A stretch of DNA of 49,855 nucleotides from Firmicutes bacterium CAG:534 (GTDB taxonomy: Bacteria; Bacillota; Clostridia; Lachnospirales; Lachnospiraceae), in NCBI GenBank assembly GCA_000436115.1, contig FR894521.1, forward strand, positions 1 through 49,855, written 5' to 3'. Shown piece after piece: positions 32,633 through 39,772 of the stretch. Within the stretch, counting starts at the first letter, position 1, and every line of letters begins with the position of its first letter. The notes beneath the pieces are model-generated. The model was given only the letters and a program-made list of their open reading frames with translations, did no database searches and was not told the origin of the DNA. The translations under genes and the position numbers were made by a program.

Positions 32633-33325
32633 ATGGAAGAAAACTTACAGATAGAAATGAATGATTTGCTGCCCCTTCGTGATGTGGTGTTTCACACCCT
32701 GCGGAGAGCGATCCTTACGGGACAGCTAAAGCCCGGTGAGCGGTTGATGGAGGTTCATCTTGCAAATAAGCTTGGAGTGAGCAGGACGCCGATCCGGGAA
32801 GCGATCCGGAAGCTGGAGCTGGAAGGGCTTGTGACCATGATCCCCAGACGGGGAGCGGAGGTAGCCCAGATCACAGAAAAGAGCTTAAAGGATGTACTGG
32901 AAGTGAGAAGGGCGCTGGATGTGCTCAGCGTGGAGCTTGCCTGTGAACGGATCACAAAGGAGGAAATGGAAGAGCTTTACCGGGCATGCCAGGAGTTTGA
33001 AAAGGCTGCCAGGGAAAAGGAGCCTTCCGTGATCGCCCAGGCGGATGTGAGGCTTCACGATATTATCGTGGATGCAACCCGGAACCAGAGATTAAAACAG
33101 CTTGTAAATAATTTGTCGGAGCAGATGTACCGCTACCGGTTTGTCTATATCCAGGAGGCGAACCAGTATGAAAACCTGATCGAAGAGCATAGAGAGGTTT
33201 ATGAGAGCATTGTAGAAAGGAACAAGGAGCGCGCAGCCAGGGCAGCCAGACTGCACATTGATAATCAGGAGCTTTCCATTCTGCGTCAGCTTCGTCTGGA
33301 AAAGTCAGGGACACTGCATAAATAA
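32633..33325 (+). CDS. GntR-family regulator, FCD (FadR) subclass
   Basis: A 230-residue DNA-binding protein. The N-terminal winged helix (about residues 12-75) has RRAILTGQLKPGERLMEVHL, LGVSRTPIREAIRKLELEGL and MIPRRGAEV, the GntR signature. The C-terminal FCD helical domain (about 85-215) has the metal-type residues Asp and His in DVRLHDIIVDATRN and further His in EEHREVY and RLHIDNQ. AAGGAGGAAT precedes the ATG. Palindromes upstream of ispE are good candidates for its own operator. The ligand is unknown; FCD proteins usually bind small organic acids. Confidence 0.92.
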   Translation: MEENLQIEMNDLLPLRDVVFHTLRRAILTGQLKPGERLMEVHLANKLGVSRTPIREAIRKLELEGLVTMIPRRGAEVAQITEKSLKDVLEVRRALDVLSVELACERITKEEMEELYRACQEFEKAAREKEPSVIAQADVRLHDIIVDATRNQRLKQLVNNLSEQMYRYRFVYIQEANQYENLIEEHREVYESIVERNKERAARAARLHIDNQELSILRQLRLEKSGTLHK

Positions 33326-33352
33326 GCTTTATCAGGGCTACACTTTTATCAA

Positions 33353-33649
33353 ATGAAAAATCGGAAGGAAATTTTGATAAAGGTGAAGAAAAAAAGAGCA
33401 GCAAAAATAGCAGAGGCGGCGATCCTTCTCATGGGGACCTTGGGCTTTTGGGGCTTTGTTTATCCCGAGCTTTCCATGACGGAAACGGTTACCATAGAAG
33501 AAACCCAGAAGGAAGAATCATTTTGGGAACGGCTCGGGAAGGAAGGAGTTGTTTCCGGAGATGTCCGTATAAAAAGCCGTCTGCTTGAATATGTATATGA
33601 AGGTAAGGGAAAAGAAGAAACCCAAAGGGATAGAAAACATGATCAATAA
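33353..33649 (+). CDS. Small single-pass membrane protein of unknown function
   Basis: A 98-residue protein with a basic N-terminus, one membrane helix (about residues 19-38, EAAILLMGTLGFWGFVYPEL) and a charged outside tail. It overlaps the murI start by 11 bases, suggesting coupled translation. I do not recognise the family. The start is uncertain: the ATG at 33353 lacks a ribosome site, while a TTG at 33374 has GGAAGGA four bases before it and a GTG at 33383 would give a compact MKKKRAAKIAE-type N-terminus. Coding is supported by the in-frame helix and tight packing with murI. Confidence 0.6.
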   Translation: MKNRKEILIKVKKKRAAKIAEAAILLMGTLGFWGFVYPELSMTETVTIEETQKEESFWERLGKEGVVSGDVRIKSRLLEYVYEGKGKEETQRDRKHDQ

Positions 33650-34460
33650 AAATGCACCAATAGGAGTATTTGATTCGGGAGTAGGCGGGCTGACCGTGGC
33701 AAGGGAAATTATGCGGCAGATCCCGGGAGAAAGGATTGTTTATTTCGGAGATACGGCCAGAGTGCCCTATGGAAGCAAATCCAAGGAAACGGTCACAAGA
33801 TTTTCCAGGCAGATCGTCCGCTTTCTGCAGTCCAAGGAAGTAAAGGCGATCGTGATCGCCTGTAATACAGCAAGCGCTTATGCGCTGGAGGAGATCGAGA
33901 AGGAAATCGATATTCCCATCATAGGAGTGGTAAAGCCGGGGGCCAAGGTGGCGGCGGAGGCAACCAGGAACGGCAAGGTGGGTGTGATCGCAACAGAGGG
34001 AACCATTGGAAGCCACATTTATTCCAGATACATAAATGAGATCTCACCGGAGGCAAAGGTTATCGGAAAAGCATGTCCGCTGTTTGTGCCTCTTGTGGAA
34101 GAGGGATTATGGCAGGATCCTGTGACCGATGAAATTGCCAAGCGCTATCTTACGGAACTGATCGATATTGGGATTGATACCCTGATTTTGGGGTGTACCC
34201 ATTATCCTCTGATAAGATCCACCGTGGGAAGGATCATGGGCGAAGGGGTTACCCTGGTCAATCCGGCCTATGAGACAGCAAGGGAATTAAAGGAGCTGCT
34301 CACAGAGAAGGAGCTTTTGAATGACGAGGAGCCGGAGCTTGGAGACAACCGCTATCAGTTTTACGTCAGCGATGCGGCGGAAAAGTTTAAAACCTTTGCA
34401 AATTCGATTATCAAATATGGAATTCTTTCGGCGAAGATCATCAATATAGAGCAGTATTAA
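33639..34460 (+). CDS. murI: Glutamate racemase
   Basis: Makes D-glutamate for peptidoglycan. The 273-residue enzyme contains PIGVFDSGVGGLTVAREI at the start, the first catalytic Cys in IACNTASAYA (about residue 75) and the second in LGCTHYPLI (about 185), both intact. The ATG at 33639 has AAAGGGA before it and gives the usual length; the frame extends upstream but without family similarity. A DUF1934 gene follows after 37 bases. Confidence 0.96.
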   Translation: MINKNAPIGVFDSGVGGLTVAREIMRQIPGERIVYFGDTARVPYGSKSKETVTRFSRQIVRFLQSKEVKAIVIACNTASAYALEEIEKEIDIPIIGVVKPGAKVAAEATRNGKVGVIATEGTIGSHIYSRYINEISPEAKVIGKACPLFVPLVEEGLWQDPVTDEIAKRYLTELIDIGIDTLILGCTHYPLIRSTVGRIMGEGVTLVNPAYETARELKELLTEKELLNDEEPELGDNRYQFYVSDAAEKFKTFANSIIKYGILSAKIINIEQY

Positions 34461-34497
34461 AAGCAGATGAGCTTATGCCGGGAAGGAAAGAGAGAAC

Positions 34498-34947
34498 ATG
34501 ACGAAAGATATTTTTTTGTCCTTAAAGGGACTTCAGTTTGGAGTAAATGAACAGACGGAAGAACTGGAAACCATTACTCCGGCAGATTATTATCTGCGCA
34601 ACGGCAGTCACTATGTTGTTTATGATGAACTGCTAGAAGGCTGTGAGGAAACGATCAAAAACATGATCAAATTCAAGGATTCCAGCCTGGAGGTCATAAA
34701 GAGGGGAAGCATGAATGTACATATGATCTTTGAGGAAAATAAGAAGAATATTACAACCTATGCTACGCCCTACGGAAATATCCTGATCGGCATTGATACC
34801 GGAACGATCAGGATCGACGAGCAGGAGGACCGCATCAGCGTGGAGGTGGATTATACACTGGAAGCAAATTATCAGTACCTGGCAGACTGCCAGATCAGGA
34901 TGAACCTTCTGCCAAGAAAGGAAGAAATTAAATTATTAGAGCATTAA
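34498..34947 (+). CDS. DUF1934 beta-barrel protein
   Basis: A 149-residue cytoplasmic protein of the DUF1934 family (B. subtilis YwiB-like), predicted to be a small lipocalin-like barrel: alternating strands such as YYLRNGSHYVVYDELLEG, MNVHMIFEENKK and TTYATPYGNILIGIDTG. No enzymatic residues are apparent and no function is established. It is preceded by GGAAGGAAAGAGAG and ends just before a bidirectional terminator, so it probably shares a transcript with murI. Confidence 0.9.
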   Translation: MTKDIFLSLKGLQFGVNEQTEELETITPADYYLRNGSHYVVYDELLEGCEETIKNMIKFKDSSLEVIKRGSMNVHMIFEENKKNITTYATPYGNILIGIDTGTIRIDEQEDRISVEVDYTLEANYQYLADCQIRMNLLPRKEEIKLLEH

Positions 34948-34976
34948 AAAAGGATGCCGGCTGCGGCATCCTTTTA
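34945..34976. terminator. Bidirectional terminator
   Basis: A perfect 11-bp stem, AAAGGATGCCG and CGGCATCCTTT, with a 4-base loop, has A-rich and T-rich flanks. It separates the DUF1934 gene from the convergent gene at 34981. Confidence 0.93.
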
Positions 34977-34980
34977 TACT

Positions 34981-35457
34981 TTATTTTACAGGTTTTGCTC
35001 CGGCTTTTTCCTGCGCCTTTTCCAGGGCCTGCTTGAAAAAGCCCTTTTTCTTCTGGGGAGCTACAGGAGCCTTGCCGTGGAGTCCCTTTACGTCAGTGAT
35101 GTAGATACCGCTGACAACGGCTTTGACTTCCTTCTTAACCGGTACGGAGTCAAAAATCTTTTCATCGCAGACAAGGGAAAGGATCTGAGGCCCTACCTTT
35201 GCCTTTACGATGGGAAGCTTGGAACCCCGCATGAGCTTGGGAGTCTGATCGATGACTACCTGGGGAAGACCGGCTTCCTTCATTTTCATGCGCTTCTTAT
35301 CAATAATCAGCATGGAAACAGTCTGCTTCATGGCCTCTACCTGGGCCTGCTGTTCCTCCTGACGCTTCTGAGCCTTTTTTCCAAGGAAATATAAAACAAC
35401 CAGTGCAACTACAAGAATTGCAAGAATGACTAACAAAACGATCGCTAATTTACTCAC
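34981..35457 (-). CDS. Conserved-looking membrane-anchored protein of unknown function
   Basis: A 158-residue protein. An N-terminal membrane helix (about residues 3-25, KLAIVLLVILAILVVALVVL) is followed by a short charged coiled-coil-like stretch, a compact domain (about 45-125) and a basic, Lys/Ala-rich tail. The start is GTG at 35457 with GGGAGG 8 bases before it; no ATG is available near it. Orientation with the helix first suggests an inner-face protein tethered to the membrane, since the basic residues follow the helix. I do not recognise a family. Confidence 0.78.
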   Translation of the reverse strand: MSKLAIVLLVILAILVVALVVLYFLGKKAQKRQEEQQAQVEAMKQTVSMLIIDKKRMKMKEAGLPQVVIDQTPKLMRGSKLPIVKAKVGPQILSLVCDEKIFDSVPVKKEVKAVVSGIYITDVKGLHGKAPVAPQKKKGFFKQALEKAQEKAGAKPVK

Positions 35458-35615
35458 TAGAAACCTCCCTGCCGCTTTGTGATTTCCTTATTTTCTGGTA
35501 GCGGCGATGCAAAAAATATTTTAGCATCCTTTGGAAGAATAGGCAAGGGATTATAGGAATAAGGATTAAATATTTCTTAAATAGCGCATTAAGCCTTTTA
35601 TCGGAGGCTGTTTTA

Positions 35616-35624
35616 TGGTATAAA
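35616..35624 (+). promoter_or_regulatory. Extended -10 promoter of the lipoprotein-cwlO-clpX operon
   Basis: TGGTATAAA gives the TGn extension with a near-consensus -10; the -35 region (TTTATC) is weak. The 212-base gap before the gene otherwise shows only AT-rich sequence. Confidence 0.45.
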
Positions 35625-35669
35625 TGAGAAAGAAAATAAAGAAAAACAAAAAGGGAAATGGAGAAAAAA

Positions 35670-36761
35670 ATGAAGAAAAAAATAATGGCAGCAGCTCTTT
35701 GCATGCTGACCTTAACTGTATTTACCGCCTGCGGAAAGAAGGACACCAGCGACCTGGTTTATATGAAGGACTTCGATCCGGAGAAGTTTGTGACCCTTGG
35801 AGATTACCAGAATGTGGAGATCGCCTTGGACGAGCCTTCCGTCAGCGAGGAATATCTGGAGGGCTATGTGGAGTACCTGCTCCAGAACGATCCGGTTTAT
35901 GTGCCGGTTACGGGTAGGGCGGCCCAGATGGGGGACACCGCTAACATTGATTTTGAAGGAAAGCTTGACGGCGTTGCCTTTGAGGGAGGAACCGCGAAGG
36001 GGACGGAACTGACACTGGGCTCAGGCCGTTTTATTGAAGGATTTGAGGACGGCGTTGTGGGAATGGAGATCGGCGAGACCAAGGATCTCAATTTAACATT
36101 CCCGGATCCCTATGATAACAATCCGGATCTTGCCGGAAAGGAAGTTGTGTTTACGGTAACCTTAAATGGCCTCAGCACCAAGGAAACACCGGAGCTTACA
36201 GATGACTATGTAAAGAGCCTTGAGATGGAGGGCCTTACAAATGTAGAGGAATACAGGCAGTATGTTTATGACATCCTGATGGAACAGCAGCAGTCAAACT
36301 ATGATAGCGATAAGCAGAACCTTGCAGTGGAAGAACTGGTTAAGGCATGCGGCTTTGAAGAGGTGCCGGAGGGAATGCTGAACCGTATGAGCGACACCCT
36401 GACAAAAAGCATTACTTCCTATGCCCAGATGTATGGAATGGAAATCGGGGATTATGTGGCAAGCACCTATGGCGGGACAGCAGAGGATTATGAGGCAACC
36501 TTACGGGAGCAGGCAAGGCTTATGGCACAGAGATACCTGATGCTTGCGGCAGTGGCTTCCAGGGAAGGACTTACCGTTTCTGATGAAGAGTTAAACGCCC
36601 AGCTGGAAAGCGATGCGTCTTCCTACGGCTATGACGGCGTGGATTCTTATGTAGAACAGAGCGGGCTGGATAAGGAGGCATACAGAGAATATATGCTGAT
36701 CCAGAAAGCGATGGAATACCTGACAGAGCATGTGAAGGTAGTGGCACGGACACAAGAGTAA
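35670..36761 (+). CDS. Trigger-factor-like FKBP peptidyl-prolyl isomerase lipoprotein
   Basis: A 363-residue secreted lipoprotein with signal peptide and lipobox FTAC (Cys at about residue 21). An FKBP domain lies at about 75-165 (GDTANIDFEGKLDGVAFEGG, GSGRFIEGFEDGVVGMEIG and GKEVVFTVTL), followed by a helical C-terminal domain like that of trigger factor (about 175-355). It lacks the ribosome-binding N-domain, so it is an extracytoplasmic folding factor and not the ribosomal chaperone. The ATG at 35670 is chosen because GGAG lies 6 bases before it. It leads an operon with a wall hydrolase and a ClpX variant, a grouping that fits envelope protein folding. Confidence 0.92.
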   Translation: MKKKIMAAALCMLTLTVFTACGKKDTSDLVYMKDFDPEKFVTLGDYQNVEIALDEPSVSEEYLEGYVEYLLQNDPVYVPVTGRAAQMGDTANIDFEGKLDGVAFEGGTAKGTELTLGSGRFIEGFEDGVVGMEIGETKDLNLTFPDPYDNNPDLAGKEVVFTVTLNGLSTKETPELTDDYVKSLEMEGLTNVEEYRQYVYDILMEQQQSNYDSDKQNLAVEELVKACGFEEVPEGMLNRMSDTLTKSITSYAQMYGMEIGDYVASTYGGTAEDYEATLREQARLMAQRYLMLAAVASREGLTVSDEELNAQLESDASSYGYDGVDSYVEQSGLDKEAYREYMLIQKAMEYLTEHVKVVARTQE

Positions 36762-36785
36762 CAGATTTGACGGGGATAAAAAGGG

Positions 36786-38093
36786 ATGCGGAAGGGAAAA
36801 GGACTTCTTAGGCTGATCGCAGTGGGGATGTCATGGAGCATGCTCCTTGCGGCGCCGATACCGGTCTTTGCAACGAGCACGAAGGTATCGGAGCTGGAAA
36901 AGCAAAAAGAAGAGCTGGAACAACAGAAGAAAGATGCTGATGCAAAAAAGAAGCAGGAACAGCAGAATTATCAAAACGCATCCGGCAAGGTAAGCTCCAT
37001 CCAGTCTGATGTGGATGCAATTTCTGATGAGATTGATGAGATCGATGAATCCTTAGTTGAGACCATTGCCAGCGTAGAGATCATCAGGGATGAGGTATCC
37101 CAAAAGGAAGACCAGATCAAAACCACCACAGAGGAACTGCAGAAAGCGCAGGAAACGGAGCAGGAGCAATATGCAGCCATGAAGCTCCGGGTCAAATTCA
37201 TGTATGAAAAGGGTGACAGCACCTACCTGCAGCTTTTGCTGGAGAGCCAGAACTTCGGCGAAATGGTCAATAAGGTTGAATATGTGGAAAAGCTGTATGA
37301 CTATGACCGAAAGCTTTTGGAGGAATATATTGCCGCAAGACAGGCAGTAGAGGCTCTGAAAAATCAGCTTGAGGACGAAAAGGCCGAGCTGGAAGCGCAG
37401 CAGCATGAGCTGGAGGAAGAGCAGAAAAGCCTGGAAGAAATCCTGACGGAGAAAAAGGCAACCTACGATAATTATGAGGTGCAGCTTGCACAGGCAAAGC
37501 AGGAAGCCGCTGTATATAAAGCAAACATCAAAAAGCAGAATGATGAGATCAAGAGACTGGAAGCCGCATCTGCAGCAAAGCAGTCAGAGATCGATGCAGC
37601 CAAACAGGCAGAGGAGGAAGCAAGAAGGGCACAGGAGCTGGCCCTGCAGAAGCAGGCGGAAAGCTCCGGCACGGGAGAAGGACAGCAGACCTCTTCTTCG
37701 GGCAGCAGCAGCGCCTCTTATGCTTCGGCATCCAGCTATTCCGGTTCCGGCAGCAAGGGACAGCAGATTGCAAATTATGCCTGCCAGTTTATAGGAAACC
37801 CCTATGTGCCGGGAGGAACCAGCCTTACAGAGGGAGCGGACTGCTCCGGCTTTGTATGGAGGGTATATAAGGATTTCGGATACAGCGTGCCCAGAACCTC
37901 CTACTCCCTCAGAAGCTATGGAACGGGGGTATCCTATTCGGAAGCACAGCCGGGTGATGTGGTATGCTATGCGGGACATGTGGGGATCTATATCGGAAAC
38001 GGGCAGATCGTACACGCCAGTACGCAGAGAACCGGAATTAAGATTACAACGGCAACCTACAAGGAAATCCTGTCGGTACGCCGGATCGTTTAA
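36786..38093 (+). CDS. CwlO/PcsB-like peptidoglycan hydrolase, coiled coil plus NlpC/P60
   Basis: A 435-residue secreted protein with signal peptide (cleavage after PVFA, about residue 30), a very long coiled coil (about 32-300), a Ser/Gly-rich linker and a C-terminal NlpC/P60 domain (about 320-435). The catalytic set is complete: Cys in EGADCSGFVW, His in CYAGHVGIYIG and His in QIVHAST. This is the CwlO/PcsB plan, in which the coiled coil is controlled by FtsEX; no ftsEX is in the window. The domain cuts peptide crosslinks during growth. It is preceded by the lipoprotein at a 24-base gap. Confidence 0.94.
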   Translation: MRKGKGLLRLIAVGMSWSMLLAAPIPVFATSTKVSELEKQKEELEQQKKDADAKKKQEQQNYQNASGKVSSIQSDVDAISDEIDEIDESLVETIASVEIIRDEVSQKEDQIKTTTEELQKAQETEQEQYAAMKLRVKFMYEKGDSTYLQLLLESQNFGEMVNKVEYVEKLYDYDRKLLEEYIAARQAVEALKNQLEDEKAELEAQQHELEEEQKSLEEILTEKKATYDNYEVQLAQAKQEAAVYKANIKKQNDEIKRLEAASAAKQSEIDAAKQAEEEARRAQELALQKQAESSGTGEGQQTSSSGSSSASYASASSYSGSGSKGQQIANYACQFIGNPYVPGGTSLTEGADCSGFVWRVYKDFGYSVPRTSYSLRSYGTGVSYSEAQPGDVVCYAGHVGIYIGNGQIVHASTQRTGIKITTATYKEILSVRRIV

Positions 38094-38136
38094 AAAAGAT
38101 TTTGTGGCGCAGGACGTCTGTAGAATGGAGAGGAAT

Positions 38137-39657
38137 ATGTCAGATTTTGAAGAAAAGGACGACCAGGAATTAACGGATAAGACAAAAGAGGAAACAAAGG
38201 AAAGCCAAACGGAAAATAACGGACAGAAGGATCAGGATTACGAGGATGTGTGTTTTATCTGCAGAAGACCGGAGAGCAAGGCAGGGAAAATGTTCAAGCT
38301 GCCCAACAATATTACGGTCTGCAATGACTGCATGCACAGAACCATGGACGCAGTCAGCCAGTTTGATTATCAGGGAATGCTGAATAATCCGTCCCTGATG
38401 GACGATCTGAATAAAAATATGCAGGGGCAGGGATTTCCCAACATCCGTTTTGTCAATCTGACGGATCTGCAGGGTGAAGGCGGAATTCCCAACAAACAGA
38501 AGATCAAGAAGAAAAAGCCCAAAGAGGAACAGGAACCGGTTCTGGATATTAAAAATATTCCACCGCCGCATAAGATCAAAGCCCAGCTTGACGATTATGT
38601 GATCGGGCAGGAGCATGCAAAGAAGGTAATTTCGGTTGCGGTGTACAATCATTACAAGCGTGTGGCTACGGGAACCATGGACGATATCGAGATCGAAAAG
38701 TCTAACATGCTGATGATCGGGCCTACGGGCTGCGGAAAAACCTATCTGGTGAAAACACTTGCAAGACTTCTGGATGTGCCCCTTGCCATAGCGGATGCAA
38801 CCTCCCTTACCGAGGCAGGTTATATCGGGGATGATATTGAAAGCGTGCTTTCCAAGCTGCTGGCGGCAGCAGACAATGATACCGAAAAGGCAGAGCGCGG
38901 GATCGTCTTTATTGATGAGATCGATAAGATCGCCAAGAAAAAGAATACCACAAGCAGGGACGTCAGCGGAGAGAGTGTGCAGCAGGGATTGCTGAGGCTT
39001 CTGGAAGGTGCGGATGTGGAGGTGCCGGTAGGGGCAGGCAGCAAGAACGCCATGGTGCCGCTGACCACTATCAATACCAGAAATATCCTGTTTATCTGCG
39101 GAGGCGCTTTCCCGGATCTGGAAGAGATCATAAAGCAGAGGCTGAAAAAACAGACATCTATCGGATACGGAGCAGAGCTGAAGGATCACTATGATAAGGA
39201 AAAGAATATCATAAGCAGGGTAACGGTGGATGATCTGAAAAAATTCGGCATGATCCCGGAATTCCTGGGAAGACTGCCTATTATCTATACGCTGGATGCG
39301 CTGGATAAGTCCATGCTCATTAAGATCTTAAAGGAGCCCAAGAACGCTATCCTGAAACAATATCAAAAGCTCCTGGAGCTGGATGAGGTCAAGCTGAACT
39401 TTGACGAAGGGGCATTGGAGGCCATTGCGGAAAAGGCCATGAAGAAGGATACCGGTGCCAGAGCGCTGCGTGCGATCATTGAGGATTTCATGCTGGACAT
39501 CATGTATGAAATTCCAAAGGATGATAATATCGGCAGGGTGACGATCACCAGGGAATACATTGAAGGAACCGGTGGGCCGCTGATCGAGATCAGAGGAGAA
39601 GGCGAAAAGCCAAAAGCCATCGAAAGCAGGCAGGAGCCCGCAGAGGAAAAAGAATAA
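38137..39657 (+). CDS. clpX: ClpX-family AAA+ unfoldase, long variant
   Basis: AAA+ unfoldase of 506 residues, against the usual 410-430. The N-terminus has an extra acidic leader, then a zinc-binding domain (CFICRRP ... CNDCMHR) with its four Cys, then about 90 residues including a basic KIKKKKPKEE stretch. The ATPase core is complete: Walker A GPTGCGKTYL, pore loop AGYIGDDIES, Walker B VFIDEIDKIAKK and the sensor Arg in GARALRAIIED. The ClpP-docking loop normally reads IGF; here it is IGY (39160-39168). A frame open upstream into the NlpC gene is an artefact; GGAGAGG marks 38137 as start. Function with ClpP is likely but not certain. Confidence 0.92.
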   Translation: MSDFEEKDDQELTDKTKEETKESQTENNGQKDQDYEDVCFICRRPESKAGKMFKLPNNITVCNDCMHRTMDAVSQFDYQGMLNNPSLMDDLNKNMQGQGFPNIRFVNLTDLQGEGGIPNKQKIKKKKPKEEQEPVLDIKNIPPPHKIKAQLDDYVIGQEHAKKVISVAVYNHYKRVATGTMDDIEIEKSNMLMIGPTGCGKTYLVKTLARLLDVPLAIADATSLTEAGYIGDDIESVLSKLLAAADNDTEKAERGIVFIDEIDKIAKKKNTTSRDVSGESVQQGLLRLLEGADVEVPVGAGSKNAMVPLTTINTRNILFICGGAFPDLEEIIKQRLKKQTSIGYGAELKDHYDKEKNIISRVTVDDLKKFGMIPEFLGRLPIIYTLDALDKSMLIKILKEPKNAILKQYQKLLELDEVKLNFDEGALEAIAEKAMKKDTGARALRAIIEDFMLDIMYEIPKDDNIGRVTITREYIEGTGGPLIEIRGEGEKPKAIESRQEPAEEKE

Positions 39658-39669
39658 GAAAGACAGGAG

Positions 39670-39701
39670 GGAAGCTCACAGACCGGTGGGCTTCCTTTTT
39701 T
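39670..39701 (+). terminator. Terminator after clpX
   Basis: GGAAGCTCAC pairs with GTGGGCTTCC (one G-T wobble) around a 6-base loop, followed by six T. Confidence 0.9.
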
Positions 39702-39742
39702 AACGCCGGCCCTCAGGAGACAAAAGAGGAAGGGAGCATATA

Positions 39743-39772
39743 ATGGTAAAAAACAATGGATGCAGGTTATGA
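39743..39772 (+). other. Possible 9-codon leader ORF coupled to the S8 gene
   Basis: ATG at 39743 has AGGGAG 6 bases before it and encodes MVKNNGCRL. It ends in TGA at 39770-39772, overlapping the ATG (39769) of the S8 gene in an ATGA arrangement. The same region contains TATAAT (39739-39744), which, if a true -10, would leave the leader untranscribed. Confidence 0.3.

Noticed and set aside
37804..38136. Upstream extension of the clpX frame
   Set aside because: It overlaps the NlpC/P60 catalytic domain in another frame; the zinc-binding N-terminus and ribosome site place the start at 38137.
38170..39189. 339-codon minus-strand frame opposite clpX
   Set aside because: It is a shadow of the strongly conserved AAA+ frame, without start signals.
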